Source: Fagopyrum homotropicum (lineage: Eukaryota; Streptophyta; Magnoliopsida; Caryophyllales; Polygonaceae). Taken from it: a stretch of 64,000 nt of DNA. Where the stretch lies: contig BSWB01000002.1 in NCBI GenBank assembly GCA_033239125.1, positions 9,085,001 through 9,149,000 of the forward strand, written 5' to 3'. Shown in pieces: positions 1 through 10,928 of this stretch. Position 1 is the first letter of the stretch; each line of letters begins with the position of its first letter. The translations under genes were made by a program, and so were the position numbers. The notes below the pieces were generated by a model. The model saw nothing but the letters and a program-made list of their open reading frames with translations, was not told the DNA's origin and did no database searches.

Positions 1-392
1 TAACCGGTTGTGTGCGAGCATGCTATGTGTGTTTTGCCTTTACGCTCTTCCTAGTATCTAGAATGTTAGCTAACGGTTTATACCGTCGTTGTAGATGTTC
101 CGCAGGTTCAGGATGTTGTTGAGTGATCCGGATGGTGTGGTCAACCGGGGTTCCCGTACATTATAGGACGGGATCGGGTTTATGTTCTTTTGTTGTTTCC
201 CTTTTGTTTTGAACTCGGCTGCGAGTCTGTTACGCTTTCTTTTGTTTAAACCTTTGGTTTTATATTGAGTTTTAGTTTTCATTCGTCTGTGCCTTTTTGT
301 AAGATCCGTTTGCTATTGCTACTCTGAGGGTCGGGACCCATTGAGCGGTCCTAACCCGTAGCGCTTCGAGTTCCAAAACTTGGGGTGTTACA
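1..392 (-). mobile_element. Terminal part of a Ty3/gypsy-type LTR, minus orientation
   Basis: Read on the minus strand, position 392 begins TGTAACACCCCA, the usual start of many plant gypsy LTRs (5'-TG with a TGTAACACCCC head). The sequence then runs out of the window, so this is the first 392 bases of an LTR. Whether it is a solo LTR or the end of a complete element cannot be seen here. A 70-codon open frame lies inside it on the minus strand (70-282); it is basic and low in complexity, and I do not regard it as a gene. The assignment rests on the terminal motif only. Confidence 0.5.
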
Positions 393-1304
393 CTAATTTT
401 CAGATTTACTTCACAAAATCGGTCATCTATAATATTAAACTATATTTGATTTGTTCAATTTTCACGTTCATTACACAAAGCGATTTATTTAGTTGTACAA
501 TGACCAAAAATTAGTTTTTCAAATCTATATTTACTTCACAAAGCCAACTTCCAAATACATTAACATTAAAGTGAATTAATTGATACAATTTTCACATTTG
601 CTTCATAAATCTAGTCATGTGAGACATTCAACCGAGTTTGATCCAAGCAATTTTCACATTCACTTTATAAAGCCAATCATCTGAGACAAACTAATTTTTA
701 TTCATCCAGTTTTCACATTCACTTCTCAAAGCTAGTCATGGGTCCGATTTAGGATAAACCGCCGAACCGACGATTTTCAAACCGGCTCAAACTGCTGGTC
801 GACGGTTTAGTTAGATTTTTTTTTTCTATTTTTAAAGGGACCAAACTGGCCGGTTTGGTCCGGTTTGCCAATCTTTTTTTATTTTTTTTAACAAACCGCC
901 AAAACCGTCTAACAAAGGTTTTTCCTGGTTTAGGTTTAGGACCCAAGTCTACTCAAAACCAAATATTGGGGACACTGAATTGAACTTGATCATGTAGTTG
1001 TTACATTCACTTCACATAGTAAATCATTTGGGATATTGAACTGAATTTCTTCCACGCAATTTCCACGTGCAATCTAGAGTTGGTCATTTCAGATATTGAA
1101 TTAGATTTGATACACAAAAATTTCACATTTTTATTTTATAAAGTTAATCATTTGGGGCATTGAAATGAAACAAATCCACGTAATTTCACGTTCACTTCAC
1201 AAAGTCATTTATTTGGGAACATTGAACTGAATTTGACCCATACAATTTTAATATTCGCTTCGCAAAGTCGATGTCAGTCATTAAAATTAAATTGATTCAT
1301 GTGT
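393..1304. repeat. Diverged minisatellite, about 65-75 bp period
   Basis: About a dozen degenerate head-to-tail units can be read. The recurring pieces are a CAATTTTCACATTCACTTC core, then CACAAAGTCA, then CATTTGGGACATTGAA, then CTGAATTTGATCCA. Examples of the core lie near 457, 588, 648, 708, 1000, 1058, 1120, 1180 and 1240. Unit length drifts between about 60 and 75 bases and units differ at many positions, so the array is old. It is interrupted at 738-954 by an inserted element. No gene is visible. Confidence 0.65.
738..954. mobile_element. Short TIR element inserted in the minisatellite
   Basis: This about 217-bp segment breaks the satellite pattern. It begins TGGGTCCGATTTAGG and ends with the inverse, TTTAGGACCCA, and is rich in CCGGTTTGG-like words that read on both strands. 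A 65-codon minus-strand frame inside is a by-product of this repetition. It behaves like a miniature inverted-repeat element. The superfamily is not certain because no exact target duplication was found. Confidence 0.5.
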
Positions 1305-1638
1305 TATGTGATGTAGAAGCATCCTCAAGAACACCCTCGGGACCCAGGAGCAAAACAAGATTAACTCAACATCTAGAAGGACACAACATAGGAACAACTA
1401 TGGAGCGGGTTAATGTAGAGGAATCCGTAGGGTCACCAACAAGATTAGAAGCAACTCGAAAACAAGGAAGCCTAAGACCTACAAAGAAGAGGAGAATGTC
1501 AAAGAAGAAAGATGGCATCTTCAAATGGGACTCAATTAGAAGGAGGAAGAGGCTACATGTCATCCGAACAAAGAGAAGGGTGACGTATAATGGAGCTCAT
1601 CTAACAAGGAGGTCTCGAGTGTATCAAAGTATGATAAT

Positions 1639-2132
1639 ACACTCGCTAGTGACAAGGATGAAAAGATCTTACAAGAAGAGCCTTTGCTCCTCAAAATTTG
1701 AAGATCGGGGCTCACATGCAAGACCATCCCAACAAACAAGTTCCAAAACGTACGTAAACTCAACCATGCATGAAGTACCTACGTATCCATGCAAGAGGGC
1801 CAACCATGCAGATGGATAATCCATCCACACGTGTGGATCAAGTAATAAATGCTATGATATACATTCATAGCGTGTGGATAATCCATCCATGCAAGAGGGC
1901 CAACCATGTAGATGGATAATGTACACTCGCTAGTGACAAGGATGAAAAGATCTTACAAGAAGAGCCTTTGCTCCTCAAAATTTGAAGACCGGGGCTCACA
2001 TGCAAGACCATCCCAACAAACAAGTTCCAAAACGTACGTAAACTCAACCATGCATGAAGTACCTACGTATCCATGCAAGAGGGCCAACCATGCAGATGGA
2101 TAATCCAACCACACGTGTGGATCAAGTAATAA
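1639..2132 (+). repeat. 284-bp tandem duplication inside the gypsy element
   Basis: The about 205 bases starting at 1639 are repeated almost unchanged from 1923, an offset of 284. Only a few substitutions separate the two. The spacer contains a partial third copy of the GGATAATCCATCC piece. The copy at 7.6-8.2 kb has a single unit, so the duplication arose in copy 1 only and is young. Confidence 0.85.
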
Positions 2133-2163
2133 ACGACCCACCCTAGTGAATTGTTATATTTTT

Positions 2164-2353
2164 GGGCAATTTTGATAACTAGGCCTTTTTGAGAAACTAG
2201 AGTAGTAAATAGGCTTTTTAATGTTTCAATTAAGTAAATATACTCCAACCTTTTGTATTTATTCTCAAACTCTACACACTCTTATCTCAAGGTACATTTA
2301 CTAAACATAAAACTAGAAAAAGCCTAGTAAACCAAATTATTTCTATAATAATT
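2164..2353. mobile_element. MITE-like insertion 1 in the LTR
   Basis: About 190 bp present here are missing from the second LTR copy at about 8272, which gives the empty site. The ends are imperfect inverted repeats about 25 bases long (GGCAATTTTGATAACTAGGC at the left, the inverse of ACTAGGCTTTTT at the right). The right end resembles a remnant at 58,647-58,712, so this is a dispersed family. Confidence 0.6.
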
Positions 2354-2483
2354 TTTTAGCCCATAAAGACTTGTTTAATTGTGGATTAATTTTATGGGTT
2401 TTTAATTATATTTTCAGCTCAAGTCTATTTCTAATAGGGAAACTTAAAGATAGATCTTATCTTTTTAGAAGATACATCTTTTA

Positions 2484-2661
2484 GTGCCCGTTTGGTTGGA
2501 GCGGTGGAATGGAAACGGAATGAAATCGGATAAGGGTAAGAAAAGGAAATGAAAATGATGGGATTACTTTTATGTGTTAAAAGACTTCTAACTGAACGTA
2601 GTTTTTGATTGATTCGGAATCATTCCGTTACCGGGAATGATTCCTAATACTTCCAAAAGAG
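2484..2661. mobile_element. Tourist/PIF-like MITE insertion 2 in the LTR
   Basis: This 178-bp insertion is flanked by TTA on both sides (2481-2483 and 2662-2664). The second LTR copy has the uninterrupted site with a single TTA. The left end GTGCCCGTTTGGTTGGAGCG matches the PIF/Harbinger Tourist style. A reverse fragment of the same family lies at 53,558-53,612. Confidence 0.7.
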
Positions 2662-3323
2662 TTATTTTATTAATTTCAAAGGAGATCTAATCTTTTAAGA
2701 AGATCAATCTTATTTTATTACTTTCTTAGGATTAGATCTTATCTTATTCTAGATGGATCACGGGATTTTGGGCTTTTAGCAAGCCCACACTAGTCGTCTC
2801 CCATGTAACCCTAGTCATCCCTCTCTTTTAAAAATTGGGAGGTCGTGCCTCATATTTTCTCATCTTGACTACAAACACCTTTTGATAAACACGTTGTATT
2901 ATCCCTTGTGGTATCTACGCGTCTTCATGGAGTGAAGAGTAAACCTGAGTAAGGGACGTCTTGTTCGCAACTCGCTTGGACTTGTTTGAGTGTGTTTTAC
3001 TTGCCAACGGCATAACAGGGTGCTTCAACTATCTACAAGTAAACCTCCATGTGCTCTAAGGCTTTTGCACGCCTGTTGTGCTTGGGGTAGCGGGAAGGGT
3101 TCTACACGACTTCGCTGGTTGTGTCTTATGTGCAATCGTGCCATAGTGTGCTTCCAGGTAGCTTCTTAAGGTTCAACCTTGATCTATCCATCTACCGATC
3201 CACTCCATCATCGGATCATCTTCTTTTTCATTTCCCTTTCTATTTGCTATTTTTCTATTCTATTGAGTCTTTTAGGCGTCGAACGATTGGGCCATATACA
3301 CGGGCGAATATCGCGTAGCAAAG

Positions 3324-3336
3324 TGGTATCATAGCC
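3324..3336 (+). other. Retroelement primer-binding site (tRNA-Met type)
   Basis: TGGTATCATAGCC lies three bases after the CA end of the LTR. Plant LTR elements primed by initiator tRNA-Met usually have TGGTATCAGAGCC here; one base differs. It marks the 5' end of the internal region and sets the plus orientation of the element. Confidence 0.8.
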
Positions 3337-3599
3337 AAAGGTTAATTGATGTTACATCTTATCATTTTATTTTTTAAAAAAATGAATCTTTCACAAGATT
3401 CTACAAAACGATAAGATGTAACGTCGATTAACCTTCTAAATTGATTTTTGTAGTCGTAAAATAATTTCAAAAAAAATTATTTCACCCTCGGAGGCTCATC
3501 GAAGAAACCCCGAGATATGCACATCCACACCTAGCCGCCGGATCCACGCCATCACCGTTGGGCACCTCCTTCACCGCCTATTACGCCCCCATACCACCA

Positions 3600-5350
3600 T
3601 TAATAGCATGAATTATAGTCTATATTTTGGGACCTGTTTAGACGTTTTATCTTCAATAATCTGCATATTTGGATGTATATTATGTGATTATATTGTCGTT
3701 TCATCTACCTTTGTGGGAATCGAGGTCTACACCAAGTTTCGTTGTAATCGTAGGTAAAATGGCACGTTTTGCATCAAAATGGAGCTAAAGGAGCTAAGGA
3801 GTCATTGGAGCTACATTCAAGAGCTTAAAGAAGAACCCAAGAAGCATGGAATTGGATTAGAGATTCACTTTGGACCAGATTTAAGAGATTTCACATTCAG
3901 TTTAGAGCCACCTCGGTCAGCTACAGTACCACCTCGACCGAGGTGATCTAGAGGAGCGTCCCGACCGAGGCGAACACCTTGGACGCGGCGAGATATATTT
4001 TATTCTTGGCTGAGATCTTTTATTTTTGGAAGGAGAGATCTTATATTTTTAGGCTGGATTTCTGGAAGGAAGATCATATATTTTAGGGATTTATTTAGGA
4101 GAGATAGATATATTTTATTAGGAAAATATCTTTTCAAGATATTTTATCTTTGGAGGGTAGTTTTCCTATATAAAGGGTTGTATTTTCAACAAGTTCAACC
4201 CATGCTTACACAAGCCTAGAGGGCTGATAGCATCCAACAATTGAAGGAAGGAAGATTGAAGGAAGGAAGTTGATAGCTTTTTATAGCTTTTGTGAAGGGT
4301 TTTGTAAGATTCTCTTAGATTCCCTTCTTGTTGGTTTGTCTTGTTGGATTGTGATCCAAGGAACGCTTGTTTGTTTGATAATTGATTCAGTTATTGAAGC
4401 CTTGTTTTTAAGGTTTTTGTGTTCAATTATTCACTTTCTTCCCATATATTTGATTATTGCTTTCATGATGATGAGTGACTAATTTCTTTGTGTGATTCTA
4501 GGGTGATTGGTTGAAGGTTGTGGGAAAAACAATGATAGAATAATCTTAAATTCCAGTAGGACCCTGAAAGCTCGAGTCTTTATCCTTAACCCTAGAGTAT
4601 CTCGTTCAGTCGATGAACATCTCAGCCGGGGTGAAATTCGTCTGACCGAGGTGACTTTTCTGATCCGTAACTGAGAGTTAAGTGTTAGAGTTTGCCAAAT
4701 CCTATTCTTATTACACCTTTCCTGGTTCAATGCAAGCTTAGGATGAGACTTACCCGGTAATTCTTTTGGTTGTTTACCTAAGATCATAAGTATAGGTAAT
4801 AAAGGTTTATCCTTTATTGGGGTTTGAGTGTGCTTTCATCCCATCTTTGTGAGTTAGCCTGAGACTTACCCGGTAAAGGTTGATTCTATCCCCTTAGGTG
4901 GTGTGTTGGTTTGAGGTTATAGTTCTTTTCCTTAATTCCTTGAGACTTACCCGGTAATAGGAGTTACGGTTTGGGATTAGTGAGTAGTGAGACTTACCCG
5001 GTGATCTATTCACACTTTAGAAACACCTTCCCTTTGCAAAAATATCAGTTTTGCCCGCTTTATCTTTAGATCTTGAGTTGGAACCACAACTAGATGCATT
5101 AATCCCTAGAATTGCATATTTTCCTTAATTGACTTTTTATCATCTTTGATTGCTTTAATCGCTTTTGTGGTTAGTAATTACATAGACTACCTATACTTGC
5201 TTAGGTTTCACCTAAGTCCCTGAAATCGACACCCCGGAATTTCTTGCTTTTACTACGATTGACCCGTACACTGCGGGTTCGCATCCTTGTTTTAAGCATA
5301 CATCTTGGGTTATAAATTTAAAGCTTGCACACATCATTTGGAGCGAACAA
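3600..5350 (+). repeat. Unclassified dispersed repeat, copy A
   Basis: This block sits in the leader of the gypsy element and reappears, diverged and reversed, at 60,870-62,260. It holds a TATA-like box (CCTATATAAAGGG, about 4163), then a transcript-like leader, GACCGAGGTG words, and four GAGACTTACCCGGTAA-type motifs between 4748 and 5005. It ends near GGAGCGAACAA at about 5345. A CCCGTACACTGCGGGTTCGC piece near 5265 is shared with the other copy. No gag or pol coding is visible, so it may be a non-autonomous LTR-type or similar element. The 70-codon (4270-4482) and 102-codon (minus, 4479-4787) frames inside do not look like genes. Confidence 0.6.
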
Positions 5351-5965
5351 CCACCGCAACACCATTGTTGCCATCAGTCTCCGTCGGGACAACTGCTAAC
5401 ACCGGCCGCCGGAAAACCGGTTTCATCTCCCTCGGTTCAATTGGTTCGAATTTATATAAAAATAAAATTTGAATCAGTTCTTATCTAAAGCAACAACAGA
5501 TCAAGATCAGCAATCGAAGTAGCAACATGTTCACTATCAACGAATCAACCGCAACACAACAACCGGTTCGATTGAACCCGGTTCACCGTCCTATATACAA
5601 TTTCCTTGCTCTCGGCTTTGTATAAAAAAATCGATTCAGTTTATAAATAAAAGAGAGAGAAGTCGAAGTTAAAACATAAAGCCGATTTTAAAAAAAAAGA
5701 AAAAGAAAAGTCATTTGTGTTGTTTCTTGTTCCATCTCGAGATTTACAGGTTCAGGTGGATGTTTGTGAGCAATCTTGGATTATCAGAGGTGAACGCACT
5801 AAATTGTGGTTTGTTGAAAAGATTTGTTTTTGTTAGGAGCAGGAGAGCCTCACAAACCGGCTAAGATAAGTGTGGGTGCAAGTACAGACGAGGGAAAAAG
5901 AGAGAATTAGCCTGCAAGTAGTTTAGGTATGTACTTCTAACTTAACTTGTTTACTTGTTGTGAAT
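5351..5965. other. Remainder of gypsy leader, no gene seen
   Basis: This is untranslated leader sequence of the gypsy element. It contains inverted GGTTCAATTGGTTCGAA-like words at 5434-5455 and 5562-5585, which suggests another small insertion. No coding frame is supported. Confidence 0.4.
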
Positions 5966-7020
5966 ATGTCTTCTAAAACCGGAAGGAACATTGAAGATAT
6001 GGACACATTGGTGGACATCTATGACACCCTACAACTCCTCCAAAGACAAATGGATCACCTCAACGGGTATTTAGTTATGCTCGGGGACTTGTGTCCGCCT
6101 TGAAACCTTGATTGTTTAGATTACACTGTTTTGCGTCTTAGATTTCATGTCTTGGCACCTTGTACATATATTATGTTACCCGTATTCATAAACTCTATTG
6201 GGTTTATGAGTAATTTTATTTTCTATGAATTAACCTTTACCCTCAAATGAATTACCTCAATACAAAACTTGATCAAATAGAAACCTAGGTACCAAATCAG
6301 CTGCCACTGTCACCCCTCTTATTAAAGAAGATAACGAGGCCCAAAGAGCTCAACCATATGGTTGCCAACCTTTCTAATGCAACCCCGCAAAAATGTCCCA
6401 CGAACTCTCGACTTTGAAGAGGAAGTTTAGGAAGTTTGGGAGAACAAGGCCAAGAGACATAAATGTTCTTTAAGGCCAAACTGAAGATTCCCCCATTTGG
6501 GGGAAAATGTGACGTTGACATTTACTTAGCTTGGGAGGATAAAGTAGCACAAATCTGGAGTTGTCACAACGTCCTTGAAGGACGAAAGATATAGTATGAT
6601 ACACTTGAGTTCACTAACTATGCTTTAATTTGGTGGACTAACCTTGTGAATGAAAGAAGACGGAGTCTAGATGTGGACATCACCGCATAGGATCACATGA
6701 AATCTATCACGAGGGCAAAATTCGTTCAAATCCATCATGGGAGGGAACTCCACCAAAGGCTAGAAAACCTTAAGCAAGGATCAATGAGCGCTGAAGAAAC
6801 ATATAGTGCTATGAAAATGGATATGGTTCAAGCAAACGTGTATGAAGAGGAGGAATTCATCATGGCACGATATCTAAGGATTCTTCATCCTTCCTTGGCA
6901 AGTGAGGTCGACTTGTATGCCTATTCCAACATGACCGAGTTGCTTCATCTAGCAATTCGAGTCAAAAGGAAACTAAAGGCCCAAATCAAGATCGTCGTAA
7001 CACACCAACATGGAGAGGCA
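5966..7020 (+). pseudogene. Degenerate Ty3/gypsy gag
   Basis: Gag is the structural protein that packages the element's RNA. From ATG 5966 a short frame reads MSSKTGRNIEDMDTLVD, then sequence lacking an open frame. From about 6472 the reading becomes recognisable plant gypsy Gag: KLKIPPFGGKCDVDIYL, then FTNYALIWWTNLVNERRR, then MKSITRAKFVQIHHGREL, LKQGSMSAEETYSAMK and ARYLRILHPSLASEVDL. In-frame stops near 6590 and 6690 break it, so only the last 124 codons (6697-7071) are open. No zinc knuckle is visible. Protease, reverse transcriptase and most of integrase are missing before 7.6 kb. It is a dead internal-deletion derivative. Confidence 0.75.
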
Positions 7021-7572
7021 CTCAAGGCAGGCAATGGGGAAACATGGTTCATTATGGATCTAGATATATAGTATACCACCCGCTAGATGGTATACACCAA
7101 CATGGAGAGGCACTCAAGGCAGGCAATGAGGATTCCGAAAAACTCAGACTCATGGCGATGCAAGGACGGTTAATGGGGAATTGTGGTTCTTTATGGATCT
7201 AGATGATATACCACACGCCAGAAACCCTAACTACACGAGAGCTAGTTGCACAACCTTCAATTTGTCTTCAAGGAATTCTTGACAATCATGCAAGACATGG
7301 GAATGTTGAATGTTCTAATCGAGCACATCCAGCTAATATATGATGTCTATTGGGACATTCCTTGGGCTTATATGGCTACTCATTTCCATACCTTGTGCAC
7401 CCGATTTAAATATGAGGGGTATCCTTGTAATTCTGTGTTCATTAGCAACCTTAAACTACTAACCCAAATGCAGGCATTCCAAGGCATCAACTAAAGGAAG
7501 AGTTCTCATCACTTCGAGATGAGAAATTTAAATTACAATACATTGAAAATATATAGCCTATGCTAATGGAAT
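7021..7572. other. Unassigned retroelement interior
   Basis: An 82-codon frame (7246-7494) has no recognisable domain. A short direct repeat, CACCAACATGGAGAGGCACT, occurs at 7008 and 7091. The position between gag and the pol tail suggests rearranged element sequence. Confidence 0.4.
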
Positions 7573-8705
7573 GTGTGTACTTGTCTTCCATTTAGGTGCA
7601 CTACCTCGGGAACCAACCCTAGACGAGACTATTCAAGAAGGATTAGATTCGAGGTCGAATCTTTTCAAAAGAGAAGGGATGATGCAAGAGCACCCTCAAG
7701 AACACCCCCAAGACCCAGGAACAACACAAGATCGGCTCAACAATTAGAAGGACTCAAAATAGGAACAACTACGGAGCGGGTTAATGTAGAGGAATCAGTA
7801 GGGTCACCAACAAGATTAGAAGCAACTCGAAAACAAGCTTGGGAACAAGGAAGCCTAAGACCTACAAATAAGAGGAGGATGCCAAAGAAGAAAGATGGCA
7901 TGTTCAAATGGGACTCACGTAGAGGGAGGAACGGTCTACATGCCATCCGAACAAAGAGAAAAATGACGTATATTGGAGCTTATCTAACAAGGAGGTCTCG
8001 AGTGTATCAAAGCATGATAATGCACTTGCTAGTGACAAGGAGGAAAATATCTTACAAGAAGAACCTTTGCTCCTCAATATTTGAAGACCGGGGCCCACAT
8101 GCAAGACCATCCCAACAACCAAATTCCAAAACGTATGTAAACTCAATCATGCATGCAGGACCTACATATCCATGCAAGAGAAGAAGGTCAATCATGCAAA
8201 TGGATAATCCATCCACATGTGTGGATCAAGCAATACACGACCCATCCTAGTTAATTATTATATTTTTAAGCTCATAAAAACTTGTTTAATTATGGGTTAA
8301 TTTTACGGGCTTTTTAATTATATTTTCATCCCAAGTCTATTTTATTTATTTACAAATAAATTTTAGTCTTCTAATAGGAAAGCTTAAAGATAGATCTTAT
8401 TTTTTTAGAAGATAGATCTTATTTTATTAGTTGCAAAGGAGATCTAATCTTTTTAGAAGATTGATCTTATTTTATTATTTTTCTTAAGTTGGGTTATATC
8501 TTATCCTATCTAATCTAGATGGATCACGGGCTTTCGGGCTTTTTGCAACCCACACTAGCCGTCTCTCAGATAAACCTAGTCGGCCCTCTCTTCTATAAGT
8601 AAAGAGGTCGTGCCTCATATTTTCTCATCTTGACTATAAACACTTTTTGATAAATACGTTGTGTTATCCCCTTGTGGTCTCTATTGTCGTTTTTATGGAG
8701 TGAAA
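7573..8705 (+). mobile_element. Ty3/gypsy pol 3' end plus truncated LTR, copy 2
   Basis: The start encodes the tail of a gypsy polyprotein across a frameshift (DETIQEGLDSRSNLF in one frame, then TPPRPRNNTR in another). It is followed by the same untranslated block and LTR as copy 1. Homology to copy 1 stops near 8705, about 400 bases before the LTR end, so this 3' LTR is truncated. The long open frame 7573-8250 comes from this repeat. Confidence 0.6.
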
Positions 8706-9570
8706 TATGAGTGATACCTAATTCAAGATGAATCAATAAAGACAAACTCACAATTGTTTGGTTCCGGAAAGACAAACCTTCAAAGTAAAACAAACAACTA
8801 CTCGAAAACTAGGGTAAGGAGAAATATGAGTGATACCTAATTCGGGATAAATCAGTGGGAGTTCTAACCCTAAGACTAACATATTAATATATAACGGACG
8901 AGCTCAGAGTATAGGGTTACACAAAATATAGCCTTAAAATATTAAAACTGAAAATATTTTATTTCGTTTACCACAGTAAGTGATACGGCCATCATACAAG
9001 CACCATACGGCCTTAGCATGTCCGTAAGGAGCGCTGCTATGACAGCATCTTTGACAGCTCAACAAAATTGACTTTTCCGCTACTCTGATTGGAACTACGT
9101 GACCTATGAGTACTACTATCGAAGCTCTTTCGAAGATCTATAACTTTACAATTGACATGATTGTCCAAATCTAAATGAAAGATGGTCGAAATTTAGAATC
9201 TCTGAGAGGTTGACATAAAATGGCATCCATCTACAATGGTTTTGACTTGACTTCTTCAATCTTCAGTCGATCTTGATGTTTCCATGTATTCTCCCTCTAA
9301 GGAAGATTGAATCCTCGTACTATGGTACTTTCATACCATTATGCTCCACAAATGACCTTGAATGTGTGAAACACAAAATAAACCAAAGTAGATACCAAAA
9401 TACAAAAGTGAACGTTTTCCATGTAAATTGAGATGTATGTGAGAGTGAAAGAGGTATAAAATGCATGAATTTAAGGTCTAAAAGGTATACATTTGACACT
9501 CATCAGTAACTCTCACTCCACCTCCTAAGATATATAGACATCCCATCCCTTTTCCTCAAGCTCATAACAA
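8706..9570. other. Unassigned sequence between retroelement remnants
   Basis: A 22-bp direct repeat AAATATGAGTGATACCTAAT occurs at about 8703 and 8823. There are CATACGGCC words near 8990-9015. No coding frame, TIR or tRNA gene could be supported. Confidence 0.4.
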
Positions 9571-10010
9571 CAAGAAGATGGATGAGAATTTTGAAAATTT
9601 TCTAGAAATAATGAACAAACTTTACTTGAAGGTCCCATTTGTTGAGGCATTGAACAAATGACAAATATTCAAAATTTATGAAGGAGTTGCTATCAAACAA
9701 GAAGTGTCACAACTATGAAGGTTCCATTGAAATCACCAAGGTGTGCAACACTATGCTAAGGACAAATATGCAATCCAAGAAAGGAGATCATAAGCTTTTG
9801 CATCCCCTTAACCTTTGGTGAAAGGAAGCACACTTGTCTATGTGATTTGGGTGCTAAGTGAGTGTTATTTCACTCAAATTATGTAATGAGTTAGAGCTAG
9901 GAAAACTATCACAGGTGAAATTCACCTTGACTTTGGCTGACAAGTCTGTCATAAGACCGGCGGGTATGCTTGAGAAAATTGTTATAAGCATTGTCAATCA
10001 CGAAATTTCT
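9571..10010 (+). pseudogene. Ty3/gypsy (Athila/Tat-like) gag-protease remnant
   Basis: Translated in shifting frames, the segment gives FLEIMNKLYLKVPFVEAL, then CNTML and KKGDH, then a CDLGAK-like protease block and LGKLSQVKFTLTLADKSV with RPAGMLEKIV. These match the order seen in plant gypsy polyproteins: a conserved pre-protease block (IPFxEALxxMPxYAKF), then the retropepsin segment CDLGASVSLMP and LADRSVKYPxGIxED. The catalytic D-L-G triplet region is disrupted by a stop and frameshifts, so no active protease is encoded. Confidence 0.65.
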
Positions 10011-10920
10011 ATTAATTTGGTCAATATTCTTTTGCACATTTTTTTAAACAAAAAGTTTTGGCGAAAAAATTCAGGGCGAGGATAGATGCGGGTTGCGCAT
10101 GCGCCCATCCGAGGCATGCACAATCCGCCTGCGCACAACCCTTAGGTGCATGTGCTTCATGAAGCGCACACACGTAGTTAGGGCGCATTGCGCCCCAACT
10201 GCGCCTCAAGAGGCGCACATGTGAAGTCTGCATGCAAAGCTCCGTGCCACGCATGTAGAGTCTGCATTGGTGGCGTACTTGTCCGCACAAATAGTAAGCC
10301 TGCAAATTCAGGCTTGACGTTAAGGTTGGATTTGATAAGAATGGTCATCTTTCTTGAGACAAAGAATATAAATATATTCAAAGGTTCCCTTATTACCCGT
10401 TCATTTATTATTGGACAATCCAAGTATTCCTTAAGGTTTGTGACCACAGGGATCTCAAGTCCTTGTTGTAGATTACATTTTGAGGTATTAGAAGTATTAT
10501 AAGAAACTTTAAAAAAAAAATTATGATAATTTATTTTTTTGCCTTGAATTTTTGTTTTTTTGCAAAACTTCGTTAAGGTTTCGAGAATAAAGCTACTCGT
10601 TTGACTTGTAACTTTCGTGAAGATGATGTATATGTCGAGGATATCAACCCTACAATAATATCAATTATCAAATTTGTAATTCATCGGAGGATATCAAATC
10701 CTCCTGTGAAAGTTGGTTTTTTTTATCTAACCCTACAATAATTTATTTCTAACAATAATTTATTTCTAATATATTTTTAGCAAAGAAAACGGGCCAATAA
10801 TATGTAACAATAATATCAAATTTCAAATAGATATTTTGGATAACTAAATTCTACCATTACAAATTATGTTTTTTTTATATGAAAAATGACTTGAAATTAG
10901 GTTACCCCAAGTTATGCTTA
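10011..10920. other. GCGCA-rich block and AT-rich spacer, no gene
   Basis: 10,075-10,290 is unusually GC-rich and packed with GCGCA, TGCGC and GGCGCA words on both strands, which produce overlapping open frames on both strands. I see no protein family in them. It may be the LTR of the element whose protease lies to the left. 10,500-10,920 is AT-rich and empty. Confidence 0.4.
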
Positions 10921-10928
10921 TGCGTGAC

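Larger units (their letters stand above)
1305..3320 (+). mobile_element. Ty3/gypsy pol 3' end plus LTR, copy 1
   Basis: Sequence from 1305 matches 7690 onward for more than 1 kb once insertions are removed. The first about 100 bases encode a fragment like the tail of plant gypsy polyproteins (SRTPSGPRSKTR, cf. the common GPMTRARA tail). A purine run near 1536-1550 may be the polypurine tract. The LTR ends in CA at 3320, three bases before a primer-binding site. The LTR start is uncertain (about 1555-2150). Copy 1 carries an internal tandem duplication and two miniature insertions that copy 2 lacks. The 182-codon frame at 1271-1819 is a readthrough of this repeat, not a cellular gene. Confidence 0.6.

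Noticed and set aside
393..1304. CRISPR-like regular repeat
   Set aside because: Units are degenerate along their whole length with no invariant repeat and unique spacer pattern, and the DNA is clearly plant nuclear.
1271..2248. Overlapping open frames of 60-182 codons on both strands
   Set aside because: They fall in the gypsy tail, its LTR and their tandem duplication, recur at 7.6-8.2 kb, and apart from the pol-tail trace show no independent protein family.
4270..4787. Hydrophobic 70-codon plus frame and 102-codon minus frame
   Set aside because: Both lie inside the dispersed repeat; neither is kept in the copy at 61-62 kb and neither has a domain.
10021..10502. Three overlapping 89-104 codon frames on both strands
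   Set aside because: They come from GCGCA-rich simple words that stay open in several frames; no family match is evident.
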